A DNA stretch of 64,000 bases from Variovorax sp. DXTD-1. GTDB taxonomy: Bacteria; Pseudomonadota; Gammaproteobacteria; Burkholderiales; Burkholderiaceae_C. The DNA is taken from assembly GCF_003984625.1 (NCBI RefSeq), contig NZ_RWKH01000008.1:124001-188000 (forward strand), written 5' to 3'. The position numbers and the translations under genes were made by a program. The notes beneath the pieces are model-generated. The model saw nothing but the letters and a program-made list of their open reading frames with translations. It ran no database searches and was not told the origin of the DNA. Positions 9,391 through 18,753 of this stretch are shown here, piece by piece. Within the stretch, counting starts at the first letter, position 1. Every line of letters starts with the position of its first letter.

Positions 9391-10821
9391 ATGGCCAACA
9401 AACAATTCGACGTCATCGTCATCGGCGGCGGCCCCGGCGGCTACATCGCCGCCATTCGCGCCGCGCAACTCGGCTTCAACGTCGCGTGTATCGACGAGTG
9501 GAAGAACGGCAAGGGCGGCCCGGCACCGGGCGGCACCTGCACCAACGTCGGCTGCATTCCGTCGAAGGCGCTGTTGCAATCGTCGGAGCACTTCGAGCAG
9601 GCCGGCCATCACTTTGCCGACCACGGCATCAAGGTCGAAGGCCTGGGCCTCGACCTCGACAAGATGCTGGCCCGCAAGGACCAGGTCGTGAAGCAGAACA
9701 ACGACGGCATCCTGTACCTGTTCAAGAAGAACAAGATCACGTTCTTCCATGGCCGCGGCTCGTTCGTGAAGACCGATGCAACCGGCTACGAGATCAAGGT
9801 GGCCGGTGCCGCCGAAGAGTCGATCAGCGGCAAGCACATCATCGTGGCCACGGGCTCCAACGCCCGCGCATTGCCCGGCACGCCTTTCGACGAAGAGAAC
9901 ATTCTCTCGAACGACGGCGCGCTGCGCATCGGCGCGGTGCCGAAGAAGCTGGGCCTGATCGGCTCGGGCGTCATCGGCCTGGAAATGGGCTCGGTGTGGC
10001 GCCGTCTTGGCGCCGAAGTCACGGTGCTCGAAGCGCTGCCGACTTTCCTCGGCGCGGTGGATGAGCAGATCGCCAAGGAAGCCAAGAAGGCCTTCGACAA
10101 GCAGAAGCTCAAGATCGAACTCGGCGTCAAGGTCGGCGAGATCAAGTCGTCGAAAAAGGGCGTGAGCGTTGCCTGGACGAACGCCAAGGGCGAAGCCCAG
10201 ACGCTCGAGGTCGACAAGCTGATCGTCTCGATCGGCCGCGTGCCCAACACCATCGGCCTGAACGCCGAAGCCGTGGGCCTGAAGCTCGACGAGCGCGGCG
10301 CCATTGCCGTGGACGACGACTGCAAGACCAGCCTGCCGAACGTGTGGGCCATCGGCGACGTGGTGCGCGGCCCGATGCTCGCGCACAAGGCCGAGGAAGA
10401 GGGCGTTGCCGTGGCGGAGCGCATTGCGGGCCAGCACGGCCACGTCAACTTCAACACCGTGCCGTGGGTGATCTACACCAACCCCGAGATCGCGTGGGTC
10501 GGCCAGACCGAGCAACAGCTCAAGGCCGCAGGCCGCGCCTACAAGGCCGGTACGTTCCCGTTCCTTGCGAACGGCCGCGCACGCGCGCTGGGCGACACGA
10601 CCGGCATGGTCAAGTTCCTGGCCGATGCAACGACGGACGAAATCCTCGGCGTGCACATCGTGGGCCCGCAGGCCAGCGAGCTGATCTCCGAAGCCGTCGT
10701 GGCCATGGAGTTCAAGGCGAGCGCCGAAGACATCGCGCGCATCTGCCACGCGCACCCGTCGCTGTCGGAAGCCACGAAGGAAGCGGCACTCGCCGTGGAC
10801 AAGCGCACGCTGAACTTCTGA
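9391..10821 (+). CDS. lpdA: Dihydrolipoyl dehydrogenase (E3)
   Basis: A 476-residue flavoprotein disulfide reductase that reoxidises the dihydrolipoyl arm with NAD. It has the N-terminal FAD site [17 protein letters not shown], the redox-active disulfide CTNVGC followed by IPSK, the central NAD-binding fold ([10 protein letters not shown]), the second FAD motif ([10 protein letters not shown]) and the C-terminal dimer-interface HAHPSLSE containing the catalytic His. The insertion [10 protein letters not shown] before the active site is common in Burkholderiales E3 enzymes linked to 2-oxoglutarate dehydrogenase. It is translationally close to zapE (4 bp). Confidence 0.97.
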   Translation: MANKQFDVIVIGGGPGGYIAAIRAAQLGFNVACIDEWKNGKGGPAPGGTCTNVGCIPSKALLQSSEHFEQAGHHFADHGIKVEGLGLDLDKMLARKDQVVKQNNDGILYLFKKNKITFFHGRGSFVKTDATGYEIKVAGAAEESISGKHIIVATGSNARALPGTPFDEENILSNDGALRIGAVPKKLGLIGSGVIGLEMGSVWRRLGAEVTVLEALPTFLGAVDEQIAKEAKKAFDKQKLKIELGVKVGEIKSSKKGVSVAWTNAKGEAQTLEVDKLIVSIGRVPNTIGLNAEAVGLKLDERGAIAVDDDCKTSLPNVWAIGDVVRGPMLAHKAEEEGVAVAERIAGQHGHVNFNTVPWVIYTNPEIAWVGQTEQQLKAAGRAYKAGTFPFLANGRARALGDTTGMVKFLADATTDEILGVHIVGPQASELISEAVVAMEFKASAEDIARICHAHPSLSEATKEAALAVDKRTLNF

Positions 10822-10825
10822 TCCA

Positions 10826-11926
10826 TTGACCAGCGTCAAAGAGGCCTACGAGGCGGAACTCGCGGTGCGCGGGTTCCAGAGCGACCCCGCGCAGCTGCGT
10901 GCCGTCGAGGCGCTGGATCGCTGCGCGCGGGAGTGGGCCGGCTACAAGGCCCAGCGCTCCAACGCGCTGAAGAAGTTCATCAACCGGCCCGATCTGCCGC
11001 GCGGCGTCTACATGTATGGCGGCGTCGGGCGGGGCAAGAGCTTCCTGATGGACTTGTTCTTCAACGCCGTGCCGCTGCGGCGCAAGACCCGCCTGCACTT
11101 TCACGAGTTCATGCGCGAGGTGCACCGCGAGCTGCGCGAGCTGCAGGGCACGGTCAACCCGCTCGACGAGCTGGGGCTGCGGATTTCGAAGCGCTACAAG
11201 CTGATCTGCTTCGACGAGTTCCACGTCGCGGACATCACCGACGCGATGATTCTTCATCGCTTGCTGGTGTCGCTGTTCGAGAACGGCGTGGGCTTTGTCA
11301 CCACCTCCAATTTCAGGCCCGACGACCTCTACCCCGGCGGGCTGCATCGCGACCGCATCCTGCCCGCGATCGCGCTGCTGAACGAGAAGCTCGAAGTGCT
11401 GAGCGTTGACAACGGCACCGACTACCGGCGCCGCACGCTCGAACAATTGCGCATGTACCTCACGCCCAACGATGCGGCGGCCGAGAAGGAAATGCGCAAG
11501 GCTTTCGACAAGCTGGCTGAAACGGCCGACGAAAACCCGATCCTTCACATCGAGCAGCGCGAGATCCGCGCAAGGCGCAAGGCAGGCGGCGTGGTCTGGT
11601 TCGACTTCAAGACGCTCTGCGGCGGACCGCGCTCGCAGAACGACTATCTCGAAATAGCCAGCCAGTTCCACACGGTGCTGCTCTCCGACGTGCCGCACAT
11701 GCCGGTGCGCATGGCCTCTGAAGCACGCCGTTTCACCTGGCTCGTCGACGTCTTGTACGACCGCCGCGTCAAGCTCATCATGTCGGCTGAGGTGGCGCCG
11801 GAGGCGTTGTATACCGAGGGACCGCTTGCGCATGAATTTCCGCGAACGGTCTCCAGGTTGACCGAAATGCAATCGAGCGAATTTCTCTCCCTGGAGCGCC
11901 GGATCGTCGACACTCGACTGACATGA
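10826..11926 (+). CDS. zapE: Cell division ATPase ZapE (AFG1 family)
   Basis: A 366-residue AAA-type ATPase; in E. coli ZapE acts at the constricting Z-ring, and mitochondrial AFG1 is the related protein. Walker A (GGVGRGKSFLMD, near residues 66-77) and Walker B (ICFDEFHVADITDA, near 129) are intact, as is the family segment TSNFRPDDLYPGGLHR. The start is a TTG four bases after the lpdA stop; no in-frame ATG gives a complete N-terminus. Linkage behind the 2-oxoglutarate dehydrogenase genes suggests co-transcription. Its stop overlaps the next gene (ATGA). Confidence 0.93.
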   Translation: MTSVKEAYEAELAVRGFQSDPAQLRAVEALDRCAREWAGYKAQRSNALKKFINRPDLPRGVYMYGGVGRGKSFLMDLFFNAVPLRRKTRLHFHEFMREVHRELRELQGTVNPLDELGLRISKRYKLICFDEFHVADITDAMILHRLLVSLFENGVGFVTTSNFRPDDLYPGGLHRDRILPAIALLNEKLEVLSVDNGTDYRRRTLEQLRMYLTPNDAAAEKEMRKAFDKLAETADENPILHIEQREIRARRKAGGVVWFDFKTLCGGPRSQNDYLEIASQFHTVLLSDVPHMPVRMASEARRFTWLVDVLYDRRVKLIMSAEVAPEALYTEGPLAHEFPRTVSRLTEMQSSEFLSLERRIVDTRLT

Positions 11927-12597
11927 AAAATATCGTTTTCGCCGTGCTGATGAGCTTGGGCAGTCTGCCGGTCTGGGCGCAGTCCAATGCGGCCGCGGGC
12001 ATTGCCGACTTCGAAGCCGAACGCAGCAGGCTGGCCGCCGAGCGCGCAGCCATCGAGGCACGCGTCGAGAAGGAGCGCGCCGCCTGCTACCAGAAGTTCG
12101 CGGTCGAGGATTGCCTGCGCGACAGCCGCAGGCGCCGCCGCAGCGAAACCGATCACATCAAGCGCCAGGAAACGGCCATCAACGATATCGAGCGCCAGCG
12201 CCGCGGTGCCGCCGAGCTCGAAAAGCTCGATCAGAAGGCCGCCACACGGCGCCCGCAAGACACGCCCGAGAAGCAGGACGAGTCCCGCCAAGCGCAAAAA
12301 GACCGCGAGCAGCGCGCTGCCGACCACGCGGCGAGCCGTGCTGCCACCGCTGCCGAGGCGGACGAGCGCCGGCGCCAGCTCGCTGCCAAGCAAAGGGCAA
12401 ACGCCGAAGACCGGGCCAAGGCTGCCCAGCGCCGTGCCGAAGCACCGGCGGAGGTCGAGCGCTTCGAGAGCAAGCAGCAGAAGGCAGCGGAGCGCCGCGC
12501 CAGCCGCGAACGACAGAACGCCGATCGGAGCAAGCCGCGTGGGGCGCCTTTGCCCCCGCCGCCACCGGCATCGCCGGCGTCGTCTCCTTCTCGTTGA
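11923..12597 (+). CDS. Exported highly charged coiled-coil protein, function unknown
   Basis: A 224-residue protein that I do not recognise. It starts with a signal peptide (MKNIVFAVLMSLGSLPVWAQ) and is then almost entirely charged: long runs rich in Glu, Arg, Lys, Gln and Ala with few hydrophobic residues, consistent with one long helix or coiled coil, ending in a Pro-rich tail (PLPPPPPASPASS). Two Cys (in RAACYQKF and VEDCLRD) are ten residues apart and could form a disulfide in the periplasm. The start overlaps the zapE stop (ATGA), so translational coupling to zapE is likely. Confidence 0.72.
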   Translation: MKNIVFAVLMSLGSLPVWAQSNAAAGIADFEAERSRLAAERAAIEARVEKERAACYQKFAVEDCLRDSRRRRRSETDHIKRQETAINDIERQRRGAAELEKLDQKAATRRPQDTPEKQDESRQAQKDREQRAADHAASRAATAAEADERRRQLAAKQRANAEDRAKAAQRRAEAPAEVERFESKQQKAAERRASRERQNADRSKPRGAPLPPPPPASPASSPSR

Positions 12598-12605
12598 GCG
12601 CCGGG

Positions 12606-12622
12606 GCCGAGCACCGCTCGGC
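12606..12622. terminator. Hairpin between convergent genes
   Basis: GCCGAGC-ACC-GCTCGGC forms a perfect 7-bp stem in the 34-bp gap between two convergent genes. There is no T-run on either side, so it is either a weak terminator or only a transcript-end-stabilising hairpin. Confidence 0.35.
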
Positions 12623-12631
12623 TGTCGGAGG

Positions 12632-13402
12632 TCAGGCTTCGGCTGGCAGCGCTTCGAGTTTCAACACCGCAATGGAGATGTTGTCGCCCGTACCCCGGGC
12701 GCGGCGGCGCGCCTCGCCCACCAGGATTTCAACCGCGTCGCGCGGCGGCTCCGCATACAGCACGCTCGCCAGTTCCTCGGGGCTGAAGTAATGCCAGAGC
12801 CCGTCGCTGCACGCCATGAGCAGGTCGCCAGGCTGCATTGCCGGAATGTAGTGGGGCTCGATCGGCGGCGGAGTCGTTGTCATGCCCAGGCAGCCCAGGA
12901 GAATGTTGCCCTTGGGATGGACGTTGGCCTCGGCCTCGTTGATTTCGCCGCGGTCGATGAGCACCTGCACATACGAGTGGTCGCGCGTGCGCGTGACGAG
13001 CTCGCCGTCCTGGAAGTGATAGATGCGGGAGTCGCCGGCATGAATCCAGGCGCAGTCGCCCTTGGGGTTCATGAGAAAGGCCGCCAGCGTGCTGTGCGGC
13101 TCCTGTTCGCTCGACAGGGCCGTGAGCTTGATGACCGTGTGCGCGTCTTCCAGCAATTGGCGCAGCACGGCCGTGGAGCTGTCGCGATCGGGGTGGTAGC
13201 GGGTGAAGAGCTGGCGCGCCGTCATCAGCACCTGGTCGGACGCCTTGCGCCCGCCGCTGCGCCCGCCCATGCCGTCGGCAATGACGCCCAGCATGCAGCC
13301 CGGCACGCGCGGATGGCTCATCATCAGCACCTGGTCCTGCTGGTAGGGGCGGTCTCCCTTGTGGAGGCCTGTGGCGGCGGCAAGTCGAAAGCCTGGGGTC
13401 AT
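12632..13402 (-). CDS. PP2C-family serine/threonine protein phosphatase
   Basis: A 256-residue metal-dependent phosphatase. The PP2C motifs appear in order: the early RPYQQDQ segment, IADGMGGRSGG (metal-binding Asp and Gly), WIHAGDSRIYHF, MACSDGLWHYF and GTGDNISIAVL (metal-binding Asp-Asn). No membrane segment is seen, so it is cytoplasmic. Such enzymes reverse Hanks-type kinase phosphorylation or control regulators; no kinase gene lies next to it. It is divergent from the YdcH/helicase pair. Confidence 0.9.
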   Translation of the reverse strand: MTPGFRLAAATGLHKGDRPYQQDQVLMMSHPRVPGCMLGVIADGMGGRSGGRKASDQVLMTARQLFTRYHPDRDSSTAVLRQLLEDAHTVIKLTALSSEQEPHSTLAAFLMNPKGDCAWIHAGDSRIYHFQDGELVTRTRDHSYVQVLIDRGEINEAEANVHPKGNILLGCLGMTTTPPPIEPHYIPAMQPGDLLMACSDGLWHYFSPEELASVLYAEPPRDAVEILVGEARRRARGTGDNISIAVLKLEALPAEA

Positions 13403-13411
13403 GAGCGCAAT

Positions 13412-13464
13412 GCGCCAATGGCGCGCTTTCTGTCTTCTCGTGGATTCGTGTCAGGACGTATTAT
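13412..13464 (+). promoter_or_regulatory. Divergent promoter region with inverted repeat
   Basis: The roughly 105-bp gap between the phosphatase and the small YdcH-type gene has a GCGCCA-A-TGGCGC inverted repeat (13412-13424) close to the phosphatase start and a TATTAT box (13459-13464) that could be the -10 of the rightward promoter; the matching -35 is poor. Confidence 0.3.
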
Positions 13465-13508
13465 CGAGTGAACACGAGTGCGCGCGGAATAAGCGCGCAT
13501 CGCCCACG

Positions 13509-13712
13509 TTGGACTCCAATCTCCACTCCCTTTCCCGCCAATTGATCGAGTTGCGCATCGAGCATGCCGACCTTGATGCCACCATCGACCGCCTGGCCGA
13601 GGCGTTGCCGCAAGACGAACTCCTGCTGCGGCGCCTGAAGAAGCGCCGCCTCGGGTTGCGCGACCAGATCGTGCGGCTGGAAAACCTGCTCGATCCGAGA
13701 GAACCCGCGTGA
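13509..13712 (+). CDS. YdcH/DUF465-family small helical protein
   Basis: A 67-residue protein read from a TTG at 13509. IEHADLDATIDRL followed by RRLKKRRLGLRDQIVRLE is the pattern of YdcH/DUF465 proteins, which form short helical hairpins of unknown role. The frame is open further upstream, but that part has no family resemblance, and no ATG or GTG gives a sensible N-terminus. Its stop overlaps the GTG start of the helicase gene (GTGA), implying coupled translation. Confidence 0.75.
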   Translation: MDSNLHSLSRQLIELRIEHADLDATIDRLAEALPQDELLLRRLKKRRLGLRDQIVRLENLLDPREPA

Positions 13713-15775
13713 CCGACACACTCGAGGACAAGGTGCGCGACGCCTTCGCGCACGGCGGTGCGCTTTCCCGTGCCGCCGATCAGTTTCGCGAGCGCTCGGG
13801 GCAAACCGAAATGGCGCTGGCCGTGGCGCGCACCATCGAAGACGGCGGCGTGCTGGTGGTGGAGGCCGGCACCGGCGTCGGCAAGACCTTTTCGTATCTG
13901 GTGCCGGCGTTGCTGAGCGGCGAACGCGTGCTGCTGTCGACCGCCACCAAGACCCTGCAGGACCAGCTGTTCGGCCGCGACTTGCCGCGCCTGGTCGAAG
14001 CGCTCGAACTGCCGGTGCGAACGGCGCTGCTCAAGGGCCGCGCGAGCTACCTGTGCCTGCACCGGCTCGACCTGGCGCGCCACGACGCATCGCTGCCCGA
14101 GCGCGGCAGCCTGCGAACGCTCGCCAAGATCGAGCAGTGGTCCAAAGCCACGCGAACGGGCGATCTGGCCGAGTTGCCCGGGCTGGACGAGCGCTCGCCG
14201 CTCATTCCGCTGATTACTTCCACGCGCGAGAACTGCCTGGGCGCGCAGTGTCCGCAGTTCAAGCCCTGCCACGTCAACCTCGCGCGGCGCGAGGCGCTGG
14301 CCGCCGATGTGGTGGTCATCAACCACCACCTGTTCTTCGCGGATCTCGCGGTGCGCGAGACCGGCATGGCGGAACTGTTGCCCACCGTGAGCGTGGTGGT
14401 GTTCGACGAGGCGCATCAGCTCAACGAAACCGGCGTGCAGTTTCTCGGGGCGCAGCTCGGTAGCGGCCAAGCGCTCGATTTCGCGCGCGATCTGCTTGGC
14501 GCAGGTTTGCAGCACGCGCGCGGACTGGTCGATTGGCAGCAGCTGGCAGCGGCCGTGGAGCGTGCGGCGCGCGAGCTGCGCCTTGCGGTCGGCAAGCAGT
14601 GGCCCGGCACCAAGCTGCGCTGGGTGGGGCCGTCGCCGGAAGGCATCGATCCGGGCATATGGCAGGGCGCCCTCGACGACTTCCAGCATGCATTCGAAAT
14701 GGCGGCCGAAGGGCTCGATACCGTCAGCGAGATATCGCCCGATTTCGTGCGCCTGTACGAGCGGGCGCAGCAACTCGCCAAGCGCGCGGCGCGGTTCGCG
14801 CTGCCGTGCGAGCTCGAATCGGTGCGCTGGGTCGACGTGGGCACGCAATTGCGACTGGTCGAGTCACCGCTCGACATTGCCGAGGCGATGCGCACGCGCG
14901 TGCTCAAGATCAGCCACGGCGAGCGTGAACTCGATGCCTATGGCGAAGAACAGGAAGACAGCCACCCGGCGCCGGAAGACAGCGGCCGCGCCTGGATCTT
15001 CACTTCCGCCACGCTGGGCGACGAGCCCACGCTGCGCTGGTTCACCGAGCCGTGCGGCCTGGGCGATGCCGAGGTGCTGCGCGTGAAGAGCCCCTTCGAC
15101 TACGCCGCCCAAGCGGGGCTCTATGTGCCGCGGATTTTTCCGAAACCCAATGATGCTTCTCACAGCGCGCGGGTTGCGCAACTCGCTGCGCGAGGCGCGA
15201 GCGAACTCGGCGGGCGCACGCTGGTGCTGACGACCACGCTGCGTGCCTTGCGCACCATCGGCGACGAGATGAAGCAGCAATTCGAGCGGCTCGAATCCGA
15301 CGTGCGGCCCGAGGTGCTGGTGCAGGGCGAACTGCCCAAGCGCGTGCTCATGGATCGCTTTCGCGAAGGCGCGCAGGGCGGCCGCGCGGGTTGCGTGCTG
15401 GTGGCCTCGGCATCGTTCTGGGAAGGCTTCGACGCACCGGGCGACGCGCTGCAACTGGTGGTGATCGACAAGCTGCCGTTTCCTCCGCCGAACGACCCGC
15501 TGGTCGAGGCACGCTCGCAGCGGCTCGAAGCCCAGGGCCGTAGTTCATTCAGCGACTACTCGCTGCCCGAGGCGGCCGTGGCGCTGAAGCAGGGCGCGGG
15601 GCGGCTGATTCGCCGCGAAACGGATTGCGGGGTGCTTGCGATCTGCGACACCCGCCTGGTGGCGATGGGCTACGGACGGCGGTTGCTGTCCGCGTTGCCG
15701 CCGATGCGAAGGCTGGAGAGCGAAGCGGATTTCGAGGCCGCCATCAGCGACCTGAAGAATTCGCTGTCGGCCTGA
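13709..15775 (+). CDS. DinG/YoaA-like superfamily 2 DNA helicase
   Basis: A 688-residue ATP-dependent 5'-3' helicase of the XPD/DinG/YoaA family. Walker A (EAGTGVGKTFSYL) lies near residues 50-62 and the DEAH box (VVFDEAHQL) near 232. Between them are Cys in YLCLHRL and ENCLGAQCPQFKPC, which match the four-Cys iron-sulfur cluster of this family. The C-terminal helicase motifs (SASFWEGFD, and QGAGRLIRRETD for motif VI) are intact. It likely acts in DNA repair or replication restart. GTG start overlapping the upstream stop. The size fits YoaA/DinG; I cannot choose between them. Confidence 0.9.
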   Translation: MTDTLEDKVRDAFAHGGALSRAADQFRERSGQTEMALAVARTIEDGGVLVVEAGTGVGKTFSYLVPALLSGERVLLSTATKTLQDQLFGRDLPRLVEALELPVRTALLKGRASYLCLHRLDLARHDASLPERGSLRTLAKIEQWSKATRTGDLAELPGLDERSPLIPLITSTRENCLGAQCPQFKPCHVNLARREALAADVVVINHHLFFADLAVRETGMAELLPTVSVVVFDEAHQLNETGVQFLGAQLGSGQALDFARDLLGAGLQHARGLVDWQQLAAAVERAARELRLAVGKQWPGTKLRWVGPSPEGIDPGIWQGALDDFQHAFEMAAEGLDTVSEISPDFVRLYERAQQLAKRAARFALPCELESVRWVDVGTQLRLVESPLDIAEAMRTRVLKISHGERELDAYGEEQEDSHPAPEDSGRAWIFTSATLGDEPTLRWFTEPCGLGDAEVLRVKSPFDYAAQAGLYVPRIFPKPNDASHSARVAQLAARGASELGGRTLVLTTTLRALRTIGDEMKQQFERLESDVRPEVLVQGELPKRVLMDRFREGAQGGRAGCVLVASASFWEGFDAPGDALQLVVIDKLPFPPPNDPLVEARSQRLEAQGRSSFSDYSLPEAAVALKQGAGRLIRRETDCGVLAICDTRLVAMGYGRRLLSALPPMRRLESEADFEAAISDLKNSLSA

Positions 15776-15825
15776 AAGGCGAGGAGGCCAGAGGGGCAGG
15801 GGTCTGCCCTCGTCCAGACGAAGAA

Positions 15826-15850
15826 AAAGCCCCGAAGGGCTTTGTTCTTT
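15826..15850. terminator. Bidirectional intrinsic terminator
   Basis: AAAGCCC-CGAA-GGGCTTT (15826-15843) lies between the helicase gene and the convergent bamD. T-rich sequence follows on the plus strand (GTTCTTT), and on the minus strand the stem is followed by TTCTTC, so it can serve both genes. Confidence 0.8.
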
Positions 15851-15856
15851 ATCGAG

Positions 15857-16666
15857 TTACCAGACTTTCCACCACGGATCGTCCTTGCCCTTGAAGCCGC
15901 GGGCCAAGTACTCGCTTTGCGGGTAGTTGGTGGTCAACACGCGCTGGGCGTCGTCGCGCAGGTCCTTCATGCCGAGCGCGTCGTAGGAGCGCACGATGAT
16001 GTACAGCGCTTCTTCGAGCGCGGGCACTTCGCGGTAGTCGGACAGCGCAAGCTGCGCCCGGTTGATGGCTGCGAGGTAGGCGCCGCGGGAGTAGTAGTAG
16101 CGTGCCACGTGCACTTCGTACTGCGCGAGCGAGTTCACGATGTAGTTCATGCGCTGGCGCGCGTCGGGGGCGTAGCGCGATGCAGGGAAGCGCGTCACGA
16201 GTTCCTTGAACGACTCGAACGATTCCTTGGCCGCCTTCTGGTCGCGTTCTGACAGGTCTTGCCGCGTCAGGAACGAGAACATGCCCAGGTCGTCGTTGAA
16301 GTTGATCACGCCCTTGAGGTACAGCGCGTAATCGAGCGCAGGGCTCGCCGGGTGCAGCTTCATGAAGCGGTCGAGCGTGGAAACTGCGTTGGCCTTTTCA
16401 CCCGCCTTGTATTGCGCGTAGGCCTTCTCGAGCTGGGCTTGCTGCGCGAGCGGCGTGCCGGCGGCGCGACCTTCGAGCTTCTCGTACAGCGGCACGGCCT
16501 TGTCGTAGGCACCGGAGCCAGCTTCGTCCTTGGCTTCGGCGTAAATGCGGTTGGGGCTCCAGCTCGCCGTCTTGTCGGCGGTGGGGGTGGAGGAGCAGCC
16601 GGCTGCAAGCAGCGCTGCTGCGCTGAGCGCGATCCAGGAGGGGACCGATAATTTGGCGCGAAACAT
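15857..16666 (-). CDS. bamD: Outer membrane protein assembly factor BamD
   Basis: A 269-residue lipoprotein, a component of the BAM complex that inserts beta-barrel proteins into the outer membrane. From the ATG at 16666 the signal sequence ends in the lipobox LLAAGC (lipidated Cys24). The body is made of TPR-like helices, including the family segments SPNRIYAEAKDE, MKLHPASPALDYALYLKG and YYYSRGAYLAAINRAQ. An in-frame start further upstream (16699) would run into the rluD gene and is less likely. It is divergent from rluD with only 14 bp between the starts, an arrangement known in other Proteobacteria. Confidence 0.94.
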   Translation of the reverse strand: MFRAKLSVPSWIALSAAALLAAGCSSTPTADKTASWSPNRIYAEAKDEAGSGAYDKAVPLYEKLEGRAAGTPLAQQAQLEKAYAQYKAGEKANAVSTLDRFMKLHPASPALDYALYLKGVINFNDDLGMFSFLTRQDLSERDQKAAKESFESFKELVTRFPASRYAPDARQRMNYIVNSLAQYEVHVARYYYSRGAYLAAINRAQLALSDYREVPALEEALYIIVRSYDALGMKDLRDDAQRVLTTNYPQSEYLARGFKGKDDPWWKVW

Positions 16667-16680
16667 CACATACGGCTTTC

Positions 16681-17706
16681 GTGAAACAGTTGCCTTCAAT
16701 TATATCGACCGACCCTCTCGACCTGGTGCCTGAAACAGCCGAGGCCGACGAGAGCGCCGACCCGGTCGAATCCAGCGAGTTGCGGCCCTTTGCCATGGGG
16801 GTCGCCGAGCACGGCCAGCGGCTGGACCGCGCGCTGGCCGTCCTGGTGCCGGAATTTTCTCGCAACTATTTGCAACAGCTGATCGAAGCCGGGGCCGTGG
16901 AGCTGGAAGGGCGCACGGTGCTGAAGGCGTCGGCCACGGTGCGCGCCGGGCAGGCCGGCCGCATCGAACTGCGGCCCACGCCGCAAAGCCAGGCGTTCCG
17001 GCCCGAAGCCATGGACATCGTGACGGTGCACGAGGACGAGCACCTGCGAATCATCGACAAGCCGGCGGGCCTGGTGGTGCACCCGGCGCCGGGCCATTGG
17101 AGCGGTACGCTCCTGAACGGGCTGCTGGCGCTCGACCCCAAGGCCTCGCTGCTGCCGCGCGCCGGCATCGTGCACAGGCTCGACCGCGACACCAGCGGGC
17201 TGATGGTGGTGGCGCGGACCCGGGCCGCCATGGATGCCATGGTGGCGCTGATTGCCGCACGCGAGGTGAAGCGGCAATACCTTGCCGTCGGGCACAAGCC
17301 CTGGGCGGGCGCAGCCGCCCGGCAGGTCGACGCACCCATTGGCCGCGATCCGCGGAACCGTTTGCGCATGGCGGTGGTCGATCTGGAGCGCCACGCTGGC
17401 AAGACGGCCCGTACCCTCATCGAGCGGCTGGACAGCAATGCGCAGGGCTGCGCCGTGCGGTGCACGCTCGAAACCGGCCGAACCCACCAGATTCGGGTGC
17501 ACATGGCATCCATCGGGCATCCGCTGGTCGGCGATGCGCTCTATGGAGGCGCCCCCGCCGCCGGGCTGGAGCGGCAGGCGCTGCATGCCTTCAGGCTGGC
17601 GTTCGTGCACCCGGTCACCCAGGCGCCGATGGAGTTCCGCTCCCTTCCGCCCGCCGATCTTGTTCATGCGCTGCAGACCTGGGGGCTGGATTACAATCGC
17701 GCCTGA
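16681..17706 (+). CDS. rluD: 23S rRNA pseudouridine synthase RluD
   Basis: A 341-residue enzyme that makes pseudouridines in helix 69 of 23S rRNA (positions 1911/1915/1917 in E. coli). An N-terminal S4 RNA-binding domain (about residues 40-100) is followed by the catalytic domain with HRLDRDTSGLMVVARTR near 163-180; the Asp in RLDRDTSG is the nucleophile. The GTG at 16681 is the longest start; a later ATG at 16795 (MGVAEHGQRLDR) still includes the full S4 domain and would leave more room for the divergent promoters with bamD. Confidence 0.93.
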   Translation: MKQLPSIISTDPLDLVPETAEADESADPVESSELRPFAMGVAEHGQRLDRALAVLVPEFSRNYLQQLIEAGAVELEGRTVLKASATVRAGQAGRIELRPTPQSQAFRPEAMDIVTVHEDEHLRIIDKPAGLVVHPAPGHWSGTLLNGLLALDPKASLLPRAGIVHRLDRDTSGLMVVARTRAAMDAMVALIAAREVKRQYLAVGHKPWAGAAARQVDAPIGRDPRNRLRMAVVDLERHAGKTARTLIERLDSNAQGCAVRCTLETGRTHQIRVHMASIGHPLVGDALYGGAPAAGLERQALHAFRLAFVHPVTQAPMEFRSLPPADLVHALQTWGLDYNRA

Positions 17707-17743
17707 CGGCCCGAGGGCCGCGCCGGCCACTCGATGCCGGCCT
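17707..17743 (+). repeat. Tandem small hairpins after rluD
   Basis: CGGCC-CGAG-GGCCG (17707-17720) begins immediately after the rluD stop and is followed by a second GC-rich dyad (GCCGGC ... GCCGGC) reaching about 17742. No T-run follows. They may slow or end the rluD transcript or shape the leader of scpB. Confidence 0.3.
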
Positions 17744-17835
17744 TGCGTTGCACTCGCCGCGTGCCGGCAACGCCTACTCCTTCCATCCCTGTGAGCCAGC
17801 GTCCAACAGACGCCTTTTCCCGGATAACGCGAACC

Positions 17836-18753
17836 ATGAATACGGCGGATGCCAAGCGCATTCTAGAAACCGCCTTGATCTGTTCGAGCCAGCCGCTGCC
17901 AGTGCGCGACATGCGCGTGCTGTTCGACGATGAGCTGGGCGTGGACACCATCAAGGTGCTGTTGCTTGAACTGCAGGAAGACTGGGCGCAACGCGGCCTG
18001 GAGCTGGTGAACGTCGCCAGCGGCTGGCGCTTTCAAAGCCGGCCGGAGATGCGCGACCACCTCGATCGCCTGCACCCCGAGAAACCGCCGCGCTACACGC
18101 GGGCTGCCCTCGAAACGCTGGCCATCATTGCCTACCGCCAACCGGTCACGCGCGGCGACATGGAAGACATTCGCGGCGTCACCATCAATTCCCTCATCTT
18201 GAAGCAGCTCGAAGACCGAGGCTGGGTCGAGGTGATCGGCCACCGCGAAACCGTGGGACGGCCGGCGCTCTATGCCACCACGCGGCAATTTCTCGACGAT
18301 CTCGGCCTGGCCTCGCTGGACCAGTTACCGCTGATCGAGACGCCGGCCCAGCAGGCGGCATTGGTCGACGCGCTCGACCAGGCCTCGGGCAACCAGCCCG
18401 GCCTGCCGATGGAAATCGCCGGCGAATCAGACGCCGATGCCTCTGCTGCAGACGCGGGCCTGGAGGCGGAATTGACCCTGACCGCTGCCGAGAGCCCCGA
18501 GGCAACGGAAAATCAGGCGCAAGACGAGCCGCAGGCCGCCGAGGCGCACGCCGAAGTGTTCGATGCGGCTGAAGCCATCGAAGCGGTCGACGCCGCTGCC
18601 GCGCAATTTGCCGAGGACGCGGCCTCGCCCGAAGAGCCTTCGGGAATTCCCGCCCCCGAGGAAGTCGAGCCTCACGTTGCGCTCGAGTCCGAAGAAGTCC
18701 CGTCGCCCGACGAGACCGATCCCCACGCTGTTTCTCCCGGAAAAACCTCATGA
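17836..18753 (+). CDS. scpB: Segregation and condensation protein B
   Basis: A 305-residue ScpB, the winged-helix partner in the SMC-ScpAB condensin. The conserved core covers about residues 1-170: [37 protein letters not shown] and IEVIRGV-like [20 protein letters not shown], then GRPALYATT. Beyond it is a roughly 120-residue acidic Ala/Glu/Asp/Pro-rich tail not found in most ScpB proteins. The ATG at 17836 starts exactly at the family N-terminus. scpA is not adjacent. The stop overlaps the rluB start (ATGA). Confidence 0.93.
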   Translation: MNTADAKRILETALICSSQPLPVRDMRVLFDDELGVDTIKVLLLELQEDWAQRGLELVNVASGWRFQSRPEMRDHLDRLHPEKPPRYTRAALETLAIIAYRQPVTRGDMEDIRGVTINSLILKQLEDRGWVEVIGHRETVGRPALYATTRQFLDDLGLASLDQLPLIETPAQQAALVDALDQASGNQPGLPMEIAGESDADASAADAGLEAELTLTAAESPEATENQAQDEPQAAEAHAEVFDAAEAIEAVDAAAAQFAEDAASPEEPSGIPAPEEVEPHVALESEEVPSPDETDPHAVSPGKTS

